Shown here piece by piece: positions 52,636-61,522 of a stretch of 64,000 nt of DNA (positions within the stretch are counted from its first letter, which is position 1; each line of letters starts with the position of its first letter). The stretch covers positions 45,062 to 109,061 of the forward strand of contig CAIZQH010000002.1 of assembly GCA_903935095.1 (NCBI GenBank). The letters run 5' to 3'. The stretch is from an uncultured Flavobacteriales bacterium (lineage in GTDB: Bacteria > Bacteroidota > Bacteroidia > Flavobacteriales_D > Crocinitomicaceae). The notes beneath the pieces were generated by a model, which ran no database searches, was not told the origin of the DNA, and worked only from the letters and a program-made list of their open reading frames with translations. Position numbers and translations under genes: made by a program.

Positions 52636-55050
52636 TTAAAACTGACCGCGAAGGGTAATAATGAAATTTCTACCTGGTGCAGAGATGTTTGATGCATAAC
52701 TACGGTAGTTTTGATTCAGGATATTTTCACAAGCTACTTGTAGTGAAACATGTTGAGAGAAGGCATAATTCAAACGTGCATTCAAGGTATACCAACTTGG
52801 CATTCCAGATGGCGTTGCGTATGCGAAGTTATCCTCACCAATCATGTTGTAGTCTGCGATTTTTTTCCATCCTGAATAGTTCACGAAAAATTCAGAACGA
52901 AATTTACCATTGACAAAGCCCAAGGATACCTTTCCAAATGTTGGCGGAATGTGATCCAATGGATAAGGAACAGAATCTGTTAATATTCTACCTTTGGTAT
53001 AATTCATAGTAGCTAGTAAATTAAAATGTTCGTTGAATTTTGCATTCAACATTCCTTCCACACCGAAGATTCTAGCCTTCGCCGCATTTACTGTGGACAT
53101 TACCTGGCTTAGTTGGCCATCGTACAATATAGAGTCTTGTCCTTCGAATGTTCCATTTTGAACCGTTAATCCATTCACTAAATAGGTGTAGTATCCGTTT
53201 ACTGATGCTGTTACTCCGGATGCAACTAATCTAGAAATACCTATTTCAGCATTATACGTATACTCCGGTTTTAAATTTGCATTTGGAACGACCACTTTAC
53301 CAGGAACGGATTCAAACACTTTCGTCATATCATCGACGTTTGGCGCACGGAATCCAGTTGATCCAGTTGCTGTGATTCTCCATTTGCTCGTCGGCATGTA
53401 GATTAAACCAATATTTCCATTCAAAGCAGCATTATTTTGATTAATTGAATTCACTGGAAGAGGGAAATACGTTTTATCGATGAAGTTTGAAGAAAGTCCA
53501 ACGTTTGAAAAACGAAGACCATCATTTAGAATCAACTTATCTGAAAACTCAATGGTATGTGTCGCGTATGCCGCAATGGATGTCATTGTTGATCCACCAT
53601 CAGGAAAACGTGTATCTAAAATCCCTGTAGTGTCGGCAACGATGTCCTCAACGAATGCTGTAGAATTTACTTTGTTGTAAAATGCGTCCACACCGTAACG
53701 CAATTCATTTCTACCAATACGCTTCGTGAAATCAGCATTTATTGTTGCAATTGCTACATTTTCAATGCGGTGATTCAACAAGCTTTTATTGAATCTACGG
53801 TCCATTCGGCTTTCTTCAATGGATTGTGAACCAATAGTAATTCTTGCTTGATCATACAGCATCGTTTTATTCGTCAATTCAAGCGTATAGGCAGCGAACA
53901 ATCTGAATTGTGGTCCGTAGTACCATTCCGCAAACTTTGGATTCGAACCTGATATTAAGGTCAAACGGTCGTAACGATCGATGTTGCTTGAGTTGGACAA
54001 TTGAACATTCAATTTATGCGTCACACCTTCCTTTTGAACAAACGTAAATTTTTGAAGGATGTCATATTGCGTGTATGCAGAGCCCACTTGTAAATTGGTA
54101 TCTGTATTCATCATCATGGAATCTTTCCCATTGATTCGCTCTACATACCAAGGACGAGAACCAAAATTCCCAACGAATGGACTTCTCACCGTACCTTGAC
54201 GCAAATCACCGTAATTTGAATAGGTGAACGAGGTTAAAGATCCAAATCTTTTTGAACCGATGGAAACATTCGCATTAGCCGTGTATCCAGATGCCGCAGA
54301 GAAATAGCGTGCGAATCCACCCGATTTCACCACCAATTCATCCGTTGTACTCAAGATTGGATTCTTTGTTGTAAAGGACATTACTCCCCCAAGAGCGTCT
54401 GAACCATAGACAACAGAACCGGGTCCATAAATTACTTCAACACGGTCCAACATTGCATTGTCGATGGTAACAATGTTTTGTAAGTGTCCGCCACGGTAAA
54501 TCGCGTTGTTCATTCGAACGCCATCGACAACCAATAGTACTTTATTCGTTTCAAATCCACGAATAATTGGACTACCGCCACCGAGTTGACTTTTTTGAAC
54601 GAACACATTTCCTGTTTGCGTCATTAAATCAGCCGTGGAGCTTTGGTTTTGAAATTGAATTTCCTTTGCTCTCATGACTTGAACTTTTTGAGCAACATCT
54701 TTTCTTTTTTCCAAGTTACGACTTGCGGAAATCACCGTTTCGTCCATGGTTTGAATGTTTGGCGTCAAAAACACTTGTCCATCCTTATTTATACTGGACT
54801 GTTGAATCACTAATGGATAATAATCCTCATGAGACAAGGTGATTTTCGATCCATCAAATTTCACCATAGCGAAACCGTTTTTGTCGCTTGTTGTATTTGT
54901 CTTGTTATCTGTTGGATAAACTTGTGAGATCAGCACACCTGAAACAGGTTCTTTTGTGATGTCATCAATTATTTGAAATTTCGTTTGTGCAAACGAAGGG
55001 GTATATAAAATAGTTAGGAGACATAAAATGCCCCAATAGAAATTTTTCAT
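52636..55050 (-). CDS. TonB-dependent outer-membrane receptor
   Basis: The 804-residue protein has a signal peptide (MKNFYWGILCLLTILYTPSFAQ), a carboxypeptidase-like regulatory domain (residues about 25-95), a plug domain (VLLVVDGVRMNNAIYRGGHL, VEVIYGPGSVVYGSDALGGV) and a barrel ending in an aromatic residue (IITLRGQF). The plug resembles receptors for haem or small metal complexes more than SusC, and no SusD gene is adjacent. Substrate is not certain. The companion gene upstream (55092-55625) is on the same strand 41 bases away. Confidence 0.9.
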   Translation of the reverse strand: MKNFYWGILCLLTILYTPSFAQTKFQIIDDITKEPVSGVLISQVYPTDNKTNTTSDKNGFAMVKFDGSKITLSHEDYYPLVIQQSSINKDGQVFLTPNIQTMDETVISASRNLEKRKDVAQKVQVMRAKEIQFQNQSSTADLMTQTGNVFVQKSQLGGGSPIIRGFETNKVLLVVDGVRMNNAIYRGGHLQNIVTIDNAMLDRVEVIYGPGSVVYGSDALGGVMSFTTKNPILSTTDELVVKSGGFARYFSAASGYTANANVSIGSKRFGSLTSFTYSNYGDLRQGTVRSPFVGNFGSRPWYVERINGKDSMMMNTDTNLQVGSAYTQYDILQKFTFVQKEGVTHKLNVQLSNSSNIDRYDRLTLISGSNPKFAEWYYGPQFRLFAAYTLELTNKTMLYDQARITIGSQSIEESRMDRRFNKSLLNHRIENVAIATINADFTKRIGRNELRYGVDAFYNKVNSTAFVEDIVADTTGILDTRFPDGGSTMTSIAAYATHTIEFSDKLILNDGLRFSNVGLSSNFIDKTYFPLPVNSINQNNAALNGNIGLIYMPTSKWRITATGSTGFRAPNVDDMTKVFESVPGKVVVPNANLKPEYTYNAEIGISRLVASGVTASVNGYYTYLVNGLTVQNGTFEGQDSILYDGQLSQVMSTVNAAKARIFGVEGMLNAKFNEHFNLLATMNYTKGRILTDSVPYPLDHIPPTFGKVSLGFVNGKFRSEFFVNYSGWKKIADYNMIGEDNFAYATPSGMPSWYTLNARLNYAFSQHVSLQVACENILNQNYRSYASNISAPGRNFIITLRGQF

Positions 55051-55091
55051 TTGATTTTTTTATTGGTTAATACAATACGTAGAAGTATGTT

Positions 55092-55625
55092 TTAACTCAT
55101 AAAATCTGGTGGTGGGGTTTCTGTGGAAAGGAAGGAAGAATAAAACGATTCTTCGTAAAATGTGAACACGGATGATTGATTGACAACCTCCTTCATAGAA
55201 TAATCCATAGATGAATGAACTACTTCCATGGGCTCCGAAAGGAACTTAAACCACACATTTACGGGTTGATTTTCTCCCGAATGACTGATATTAAACGAAG
55301 TGATGGATCGTAGCTGCGAAAAAAGGACCGTTTCCTGGTCATCGCTAATGCATTTAAAGAAGTATCCGTTCTTGTTTTTTACTTTGTGGATGACATCAAA
55401 ATAGTGTCCGTTCAAAATAAACTCATGAGATTTGACCCATCTCAGTTGATGAGCTTCGTGAAAAGTGAAATGAAAGCGAATTAATTGAGATTCAGGTACG
55501 GAATGTTTTATTGCCTGTTTTACCTCTTTTTTGATGGACATTTTCTTCCACTCAAAATAAGTGAAGAATCCGAGCAAGTGATAACACATGAGCCCTAGTA
55601 ATCCATACAACAGGAGTTTTCGCAC
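55092..55625 (-). CDS. Single-helix membrane protein linked to the TonB receptor
   Basis: The 177-residue protein has an N-terminal membrane helix (LLLYGLLGLMCYHLLGFFTYF) and then about 150 residues, probably periplasmic, that end in TPPPDFMS. I do not recognise the family. The frame opens at a TTG (55655), but GTG 55625 is a better start: it gives a short positively charged N-terminus before the helix and lies 3 bases after a -7 element (55629-55636). It precedes the receptor gene, so a role in that uptake system is inferred. Confidence 0.65.
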   Translation of the reverse strand: MRKLLLYGLLGLMCYHLLGFFTYFEWKKMSIKKEVKQAIKHSVPESQLIRFHFTFHEAHQLRWVKSHEFILNGHYFDVIHKVKNKNGYFFKCISDDQETVLFSQLRSITSFNISHSGENQPVNVWFKFLSEPMEVVHSSMDYSMKEVVNQSSVFTFYEESFYSSFLSTETPPPDFMS

Positions 55626-55628
55626 ATC

Positions 55629-55636
55629 CAAATTTA
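55629..55636 (-). promoter_or_regulatory. Candidate -7 element abutting the GTG start
   Basis: The minus strand reads TAAATTTG, then GAT, then the GTG at 55625. This would be the promoter for the companion protein and the TonB-dependent receptor. Confidence 0.4.
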
Positions 55637-55665
55637 ATCTTAAATTTACATTCAAAAGTATTTAT

Positions 55666-57822
55666 ATGAAATTTCTTTACAGCATTTTAGCGTGTCTTAT
55701 GCTTTCTCAAGTATTATTTGCACAAGCACCAGGATCACTTGATTTAAGTTTTGCGACAATTGGTTATACCAGTTTTGGTCCAACGAGTACATCCATGGAT
55801 AATGCCCAGGACATTGTTTCTTTACCAAATGGCCAGATGGTCTTTTGTGGAACGAGCGGAACATCGGGAAACTTAGAAATGTGCATTGGTAAAATGAATG
55901 CAGACGGTTCCATGGATTTAACTTTCGGAACGAATGGATACTATATTTTTTCCAACTCAGGAGGATCGGATTTCGCATATGACATGGAAGTACTGTCTAA
56001 TGGAAATATTCTTGTAGCTGGTGCATTATCCATAACCGCTGCGAACCCTAAATGGGCGATGATTTGCTTAAATCCAAACGGGACATTAAATACAAGTTTT
56101 GGAACTGGCGGTGTATTTTCTATCGACATCGATTCAGGTGAAGACTATGCACGAAAAATATTATTAACCCCTACAAAGATTATTTTAGCCGGAAATACCA
56201 AAGTACCTGGATTCAGCACAAATAGACTTGCCGTTGTTCGCTGCGACTATAATGGTGTACTTGACACAAGTTTTGGTTCTGGCGGATTAAATATTCTAAA
56301 TAATGGTGGAAGCAATACGTGTTGGAGTGCGACGCAAGGCGCAACTGGAGATATTATTCTAGCCGGTGATGCCTACATCAGCAACGTTTATTATCCCATG
56401 CTTGCTAAGTTTAATGCTTCTGGTGGAATCGCAACAACATTTGGGACTGCTGGTGTTTGGGTGAACATGGCCATGAACGCACGCTATTTCGATGTTGATT
56501 TTCAAAATACGCAATTAATCCTCTCTGGAAATAATGGAGCAGGTTTAACCGATTTTCTCCTAGAATCTAGATCAGAAATCAATGCAGCTGCCAACTTAAG
56601 TTTTGGGACAAGTGGTCAAACAATCATCAATATTAACCAAAGTGATACTTACTACGAAGTCATCTTTCAACAGGATGGGAAAATTTTAGCCTGTGGAACT
56701 TCCGGTACGGCAGGTATTGGCGCAGCGAGAGATTTTGTTGTTTCTCGTTATCATGCAAATGGAACACTGGATTTAACTTGGGGAACTAACGGACATACCC
56801 TAACCAGTATTTTTGCCAACTGGGATGATGCGTATGGAATGGATTTGTATCCAGGAAACAAACTCATTCTTGGTGGATTCAGTGCGCAAACGAATACGCA
56901 ATTTGCCTTTGCTCGGTATATTATTTCAAGCAATATCCCAGGCTGTATGAATCCATTAGCTTGTAACTACAATCCACTTGCAACTGTTGACGATGGATCG
57001 TGTATTTTACCAGGTTCACCATGTAACGACAATAATCCTAATACCATCAATGATTCTATTGGGCCAAACTGTAATTGTGTTGGAGTATTAATTGTTCCTG
57101 GATGTACCGATCCATTGGCATGTAATTACAATCCATTAGCGAACCAAAATAACGGGACGTGTATTTATCCAGGTGCGAGTTGCGATGATGGAAATCCAAA
57201 TACCACGAATGATTCGATTGGTGCAAACTGTAACTGTGTAGGAAATCTAATGGTACCTGGATGTATGAATCCAGCTGCATGTAACTACAATCCGTTAGCA
57301 ACGATTGACGATGGATCTTGTCTATTCCCAGGAAGCTTATGTAATGACAACAATCCGAATACGATGAATGACACGTATAACAGCACGTGTGACTGTATTG
57401 GAATGCAAATCGTTCCTGGATGCATGGATCCAACAGCTTGTAACTACAATCCATTAGCGAATGTGGATGACAGTAGTTGTTTATTCCCAGGTGATGCCTG
57501 TGACGACGGCGACGCAACCACCATCAACGATGTCTATTCGGCAACGTGTGAATGTTCTGGTGTTACAAACGGATTGAATGAGCTTACGAACATCGCTTCT
57601 GTTTATCCGAATCCAACATCAGATCTTGTAACGATTGAATTTACCGGACTAATCGAAGGAGCAGTATTACAACTATCTGATGTGCAAGGAAGAATTTTAT
57701 TAACGAAAAAGGTTCTTTCTAATAAGGAAACCATTTCTGTTGGACAATTTGAAACAGGAACTTATTTCATTTCTATCAAAGGAACGAAACAAGCAATCGT
57801 TAAACAAATCATCATTGAGTAA
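55666..57822 (+). CDS. T9SS-secreted protein with delta-60 and 53-residue cysteine repeats
   Basis: The 718-residue protein has a signal peptide (MKFLYSILACLMLSQVLFAQ). Residues about 22-420 hold about seven delta-60-type repeats (DGSMDLTFGTNGYYIF, NGTLNTSFGTGGVFSI and similar), likely a beta-propeller. Residues 426-636 hold four 53-residue repeats with six Cys each (positions 2, 8, 21, 28, 44, 46). Residues about 645-718 are a T9SS type A sorting domain (VYPNPTSDLVTIEF). It is probably a cell-surface or secreted protein, perhaps an adhesin. ATG 55666 is chosen for the signal peptide. Confidence 0.88.
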   Translation: MKFLYSILACLMLSQVLFAQAPGSLDLSFATIGYTSFGPTSTSMDNAQDIVSLPNGQMVFCGTSGTSGNLEMCIGKMNADGSMDLTFGTNGYYIFSNSGGSDFAYDMEVLSNGNILVAGALSITAANPKWAMICLNPNGTLNTSFGTGGVFSIDIDSGEDYARKILLTPTKIILAGNTKVPGFSTNRLAVVRCDYNGVLDTSFGSGGLNILNNGGSNTCWSATQGATGDIILAGDAYISNVYYPMLAKFNASGGIATTFGTAGVWVNMAMNARYFDVDFQNTQLILSGNNGAGLTDFLLESRSEINAAANLSFGTSGQTIININQSDTYYEVIFQQDGKILACGTSGTAGIGAARDFVVSRYHANGTLDLTWGTNGHTLTSIFANWDDAYGMDLYPGNKLILGGFSAQTNTQFAFARYIISSNIPGCMNPLACNYNPLATVDDGSCILPGSPCNDNNPNTINDSIGPNCNCVGVLIVPGCTDPLACNYNPLANQNNGTCIYPGASCDDGNPNTTNDSIGANCNCVGNLMVPGCMNPAACNYNPLATIDDGSCLFPGSLCNDNNPNTMNDTYNSTCDCIGMQIVPGCMDPTACNYNPLANVDDSSCLFPGDACDDGDATTINDVYSATCECSGVTNGLNELTNIASVYPNPTSDLVTIEFTGLIEGAVLQLSDVQGRILLTKKVLSNKETISVGQFETGTYFISIKGTKQAIVKQIIIE
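56941..57576 (+). repeat. Four 159-bp repeats encoding cysteine-rich units
   Basis: Units begin at 56941, 57100, 57259 and 57418, exactly 159 bases apart. Each starts with a GCMNPLACNYNPLAT-type stretch and then a CNDNNPNT-type half ending CNCVG. The last unit is divergent toward its end, running into the linker before the sorting domain. Confidence 0.92.
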
Positions 57823-58453
57823 AGAAAATAAGGAACTTTTGGAGCAAACGCTTTTGCTCCAAAAGCATTTCCGATATTACCTATCTGAGAATTATTCTAA
57901 TAAACGTAAATTACTGATTGCACTTCATGGATATGGTCAATTGGCGCAGTATTTCGCTAGAAAATTCACCAAACTTCCAGAGGATTACGCATTACTCGTT
58001 CCTGAAGGAATGCATCGATTTTATATAGAGGGTACAAGTGGTCGAGTTGGAGCATCTTGGATGACAAAAGAGGGACGTGAATTGGACATTGAAGATAACT
58101 TAAGCAATTTGAATCAACTGTTATCCCATGTGATGGAAAACCATGTATTTGAGGAGATTTGTCTGTTAGGCTTTTCTCAAGGAGGTGCAACCGCAGCACG
58201 CTGGTACCATCAAGGACCAAGTCGTTTTCAGCAATTCATTCTTTGGGCGAGTGTTTTTCCGCCGGACATTGAAAAACCCGTTCAAGCGGAAGGAAATAAG
58301 CATTTTGTTTTAGGAACAGAAGATCCTTATTACACAGAAGAATATCAAGAAATAGAATGTGCGTACTTTTCAGAATTGGGGTATCACATTCATCGTTTTG
58401 AGGGAAAGCACGACATCGATCAAGCTACACTTTTATCCATTCTAGGAAACTAG
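57815..58453 (+). CDS. Alpha/beta hydrolase (carboxylesterase/phospholipase-like)
   Basis: The 212-residue protein has the oxyanion segment ALHGYGQLAQYF, the nucleophile elbow LLGFSQGGATAARW (GxSxG), an Asp in VLGTEDPYYTEEY and a His in FEGKHDIDQAT, so the catalytic triad is complete. The family cleaves esters or thioesters; substrate is unknown. No ATG is available; TTG 57815 is chosen, giving a natural helix-like start that overlaps the stop of the T9SS gene by 8 bases. A perfect hairpin lies in its first codons. Confidence 0.82.
   Translation: MSKENKELLEQTLLLQKHFRYYLSENYSNKRKLLIALHGYGQLAQYFARKFTKLPEDYALLVPEGMHRFYIEGTSGRVGASWMTKEGRELDIEDNLSNLNQLLSHVMENHVFEEICLLGFSQGGATAARWYHQGPSRFQQFILWASVFPPDIEKPVQAEGNKHFVLGTEDPYYTEEYQEIECAYFSELGYHIHRFEGKHDIDQATLLSILGN
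57836..57865. repeat. Perfect inverted repeat in the start of the hydrolase gene
   Basis: Arms of 13 bases (CTTTTGGAGCAAA at 57836-57848 and its exact complement at 57853-57865) enclose the loop CGCT. It is 14 bases after the T9SS gene's stop codon and within codons 8-17 of the hydrolase. No T-run follows on either strand, so it is not a standard terminator. Confidence 0.85.
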
Positions 58454-58457
58454 AGGC

Positions 58458-59726
58458 TTATATTTTATCCCCCTCCCATTTTCCCACTACTGCAGTCGCA
58501 ACAGAGTTTCCAAGTACGTTTGTTGCACTACGGAACATATCGCAGAAATGATCAATTGGTAAGATTAGCGCTACACCTTCGATCGGAATATTGAACATTC
58601 CACAGGTCGCAGCAACTACAACCAAACTCGCTCTTGGAACACCAGCAATGCCTTTACTTGTTAACATAAGTACAACTAACATCGTTAATTGCGTTCCTAT
58701 GTCTAAATGAACACCATATACTTGAGCAATAAAAATACTGGCGAATGTCATGTACATCATACTTCCGTCCAAGTTGAAGGAATATCCCAATGGCAACATG
58801 AAGGACACAATGCGGTCTTTGATTCCAAAACGTTCTAATTCCTCCGTTAATTTAGGGAAGACCGCTTCACTACTTGTAGTACCGAAAGCGATGACTAATG
58901 GACTTACTATTCGTTTCAATAAAGTTTTCAAGTGGCTTCCAAGGAAGATGTATCCCACTAAAAGAAGAACGACCCAAAGCGAGGCAATACCAACAAGGAA
59001 GGAACTAAAGAACTTCGTATACGTGATCATTAAATCCGAAACATCCTTCACAGCAAATACACCTGCAATTGCTCCAAATACACCAATTGGCGCGAATTTC
59101 ATCACGAAATTGACCATTTTTAAAATAATGTGAGAAAACTTATCCATGGCATTGATGACAGGCTTCACATTTTCACCGATGGAAGCCGCAGCCAATCCAA
59201 AGAAGATTGCGAAAATGACTATTTGGAGAATTTCATTCGTAGCCATCGCTTCAAAAACGGACTTAGGAATGATGTGTTCTACAAAATGTTGAACGGAGAA
59301 GTCCTGCGTTTTTTCGGTCACTTCCGCTGAAGCCGACAGATCCACATTCGAAAGATTCACCCCAACTCCTGGCTTCAGGAAATTCACCCATAACAACCCG
59401 ATAATCAAAGAAATAAATGACGCTGTGAAAAACCATGCTAAAGCTCTACCTCCTATTCGTCCAACAGATTTCAAATCACCCAGTTTCGCAATTCCAACCA
59501 CGAGTGTCGTAAGCACTAATGGTGCAATAATCATTTGTACCAAACGAATAAAAATAGTCGCTAATATTTTGATGTATGTACTAAATTTTGTTGCTATATC
59601 CGCATCGAAATTCTGATGAACAATAGCTCCTAATGTTGCTCCTAGAACCATTGCTACCAAGATGTACAACGTTAGACGATTCTTTTTTTGTTTTACTGGG
59701 GATTCGATATGATGGTCTTGATTCAT
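58458..59726 (-). CDS. Dicarboxylate/amino acid:cation symporter
   Basis: The 422-residue protein has the DAACS layout: about 8 membrane helices and two hairpin loops, FGTTSSEAVFPKLTEEL (HP1) and MLTSKGIAGVPRASLVVVAAT (HP2), with GYSFNLDGSMMYM in between. It imports glutamate, aspartate or C4-dicarboxylates with sodium or protons. ATG 59726 is chosen over an in-frame TTG seven codons upstream. Confidence 0.92.
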   Translation of the reverse strand: MNQDHHIESPVKQKKNRLTLYILVAMVLGATLGAIVHQNFDADIATKFSTYIKILATIFIRLVQMIIAPLVLTTLVVGIAKLGDLKSVGRIGGRALAWFFTASFISLIIGLLWVNFLKPGVGVNLSNVDLSASAEVTEKTQDFSVQHFVEHIIPKSVFEAMATNEILQIVIFAIFFGLAAASIGENVKPVINAMDKFSHIILKMVNFVMKFAPIGVFGAIAGVFAVKDVSDLMITYTKFFSSFLVGIASLWVVLLLVGYIFLGSHLKTLLKRIVSPLVIAFGTTSSEAVFPKLTEELERFGIKDRIVSFMLPLGYSFNLDGSMMYMTFASIFIAQVYGVHLDIGTQLTMLVVLMLTSKGIAGVPRASLVVVAATCGMFNIPIEGVALILPIDHFCDMFRSATNVLGNSVATAVVGKWEGDKI

Positions 59727-59853
59727 GGACTTTAGGAATAATTTCAATTAATATGTGAAAATAGGAAAAAGTAGAAACATAGCAAGGATAGAAGGGCTTC
59801 AAGATACGATTGAGAATAATAAATAAGTCCACAAAAACAAAAATTACATTTCG

Positions 59854-59861
59854 TATATTTG
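59854..59861 (+). promoter_or_regulatory. Candidate -7 element of the acyl-CoA carboxylase gene
   Basis: TATATTTG matches TAnnTTTG and lies 17 bases before the ATG at 59879. Confidence 0.5.
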
Positions 59862-59878
59862 AATCCCAATCAACAAAT

Positions 59879-61522
59879 ATGGCTGTTTCACAGAAAGAAT
59901 TAGATTTTAATAACAACGAGGACAAAATGCGTTTGAAAATTCGCGCATTAGAACAAGAATTAGAAAAAATCTACTTAGGTGGAGGTAAAACTAAAATTGA
60001 AAAGCAGCATTTGAACGGGAAATTAACCGCTCGAGAGCGCATCGATTTATTGTTAGACCCCAATTCAAATAGAGTCGAAATTGCAGCTTTAGCTGGATAC
60101 GGCATGTACAAAGAACACGGTGGATGTCCTTCTGGAGGAGTCGTAATCGTCATTGGTTACGTAAAAGAACGTCAGTGCATTGTCGTTGCAAATGATGCCA
60201 CAGTCAAAGCTGGAGCTTGGTTTCCAATTACTGGAAAGAAGAATTTAAGAGCGCAAGAAATTGCCATGGAGAATAAACTGCCGATCATTTATTTGGTGGA
60301 TTCGGCAGGCGTTTACCTTCCCATGCAAGATGAGATTTTCCCGGACAAAGAACATTTTGGACGCATTTTCCGAAATAACGCACAAATGAGTTCCATGGGA
60401 ATCACCCAAATTTCTGCCGTTATGGGAAGTTGTGTTGCCGGTGGCGCCTATTTACCGATCATGTCCGATGAATCTTTAATTGTCAATAAAACGGGAACTA
60501 TTTTCCTTGCTGGATCTTATTTAGTAAAAGCTGCTATTGGTGAGAGTATTGATAATGAGTCATTAGGAGGAGCAACAACACAAACAGAAGTGTCTGGGAT
60601 TTGTGATTACAAAGTGGAAGATGATCAAACGTGCATTGCAACTATCCGCGATTTAATGAGTCGCATCGGACACAATCCAACAGCAGGATTTGACCGCATT
60701 GAATCAGTAGAACCAGAAGTTGATATTAAACACATTTACGGAGTGATTCCTGAAGACCGTTCAAAATCTTATCCGACTAGAGAAATTTTAAAGTCTTTAG
60801 TCGATGGGTCGGAATTCATGGAATACAAACCAACTTTTGGTAAATCCATCATCACAGCCTATGCGCGCGTTGACGGATGGAGTGTTGGAATAGTTGTAAA
60901 CAATCGAGAAATCGTTAAAAACGCGAAAGGAGAAATGCAATTTGGAGGAGTCATCTATTCTGATTCCGCCGATAAAGCAGCACGATTCATCATGTTATGC
61001 AATCAAAAGAAAATTCCTTTGATCTTCCTTCACGACGTTACCGGCTTCATGGTTGGATCGAAAAGTGAGCAAGGTGGGATTATCAAAGATGGTGCGAAAA
61101 TGGTGAATGCAATGGCCAATAGTGTTGTACCAAAATTCACTATTGTCATGGGTAATTCATATGGTGCAGGAAATTATGCCATGTGTGGTAAAGCCTATGA
61201 TCCACGCTTAATTTTCGCTTGGCCAACCGCAGAAATCGCTGTGATGTCTGGAGCCGCAGCAGCAAAAACATTACTTCAAATTGAAGTAGCTACTTTAAAA
61301 GGAAAGGGCGAAGAAATCACACCTGAACGCGAAAAAGAATTGTACGATCAGATTAAAAACCGATACGACGAACAGATATCTCCGTATTATGCAGCAAGTC
61401 GTTTATGGGTAGATGGAATCATTGATCCTAAGGAAACACGCAAGGTTATTTCAATGGGTATTGAGATGGCGAATCTATCACCCATTGAAAAAGCGTATAA
61501 TGTTGGGGTACTACAAACCTAG
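59879..61522 (+). CDS. Acyl-CoA carboxylase beta subunit (carboxyltransferase)
   Basis: The 547-residue protein has the two crotonase-like carboxyltransferase halves: GKLTARERIDLLLDP, GGVVIVIGYV, SAVMGSCVAGGAYLPIMSDE and later GGIIKDGAKMVNAMANS, FTIVMGNSYGAGNYAMCGKAYDP. The overall pattern is closest to methylcrotonyl-CoA carboxylase beta, but propionyl-CoA is possible. It works with a biotin carboxylase alpha subunit, which is not in this window. Start ATG 59879 fits the promoter element and the family N-terminus; the frame is open earlier. Confidence 0.88.
   Translation: MAVSQKELDFNNNEDKMRLKIRALEQELEKIYLGGGKTKIEKQHLNGKLTARERIDLLLDPNSNRVEIAALAGYGMYKEHGGCPSGGVVIVIGYVKERQCIVVANDATVKAGAWFPITGKKNLRAQEIAMENKLPIIYLVDSAGVYLPMQDEIFPDKEHFGRIFRNNAQMSSMGITQISAVMGSCVAGGAYLPIMSDESLIVNKTGTIFLAGSYLVKAAIGESIDNESLGGATTQTEVSGICDYKVEDDQTCIATIRDLMSRIGHNPTAGFDRIESVEPEVDIKHIYGVIPEDRSKSYPTREILKSLVDGSEFMEYKPTFGKSIITAYARVDGWSVGIVVNNREIVKNAKGEMQFGGVIYSDSADKAARFIMLCNQKKIPLIFLHDVTGFMVGSKSEQGGIIKDGAKMVNAMANSVVPKFTIVMGNSYGAGNYAMCGKAYDPRLIFAWPTAEIAVMSGAAAAKTLLQIEVATLKGKGEEITPEREKELYDQIKNRYDEQISPYYAASRLWVDGIIDPKETRKVISMGIEMANLSPIEKAYNVGVLQT

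Noticed and set aside
57056..57517. Minus-strand frame of 153 codons rich in His, Cys and Tyr
   Set aside because: It mirrors the four cysteine repeats of the plus-strand T9SS gene and has no start context or neighbours of its own.
56941..57576. Regular 159-bp repeats considered as a CRISPR array
   Set aside because: The units are coding, in frame, without short repeat-spacer structure, and no cas genes are present.
57836..57865. Hairpin considered as an intrinsic terminator of the T9SS gene
   Set aside because: No T-run follows the stem on either strand; A and T residues lie on the wrong sides for a terminator.
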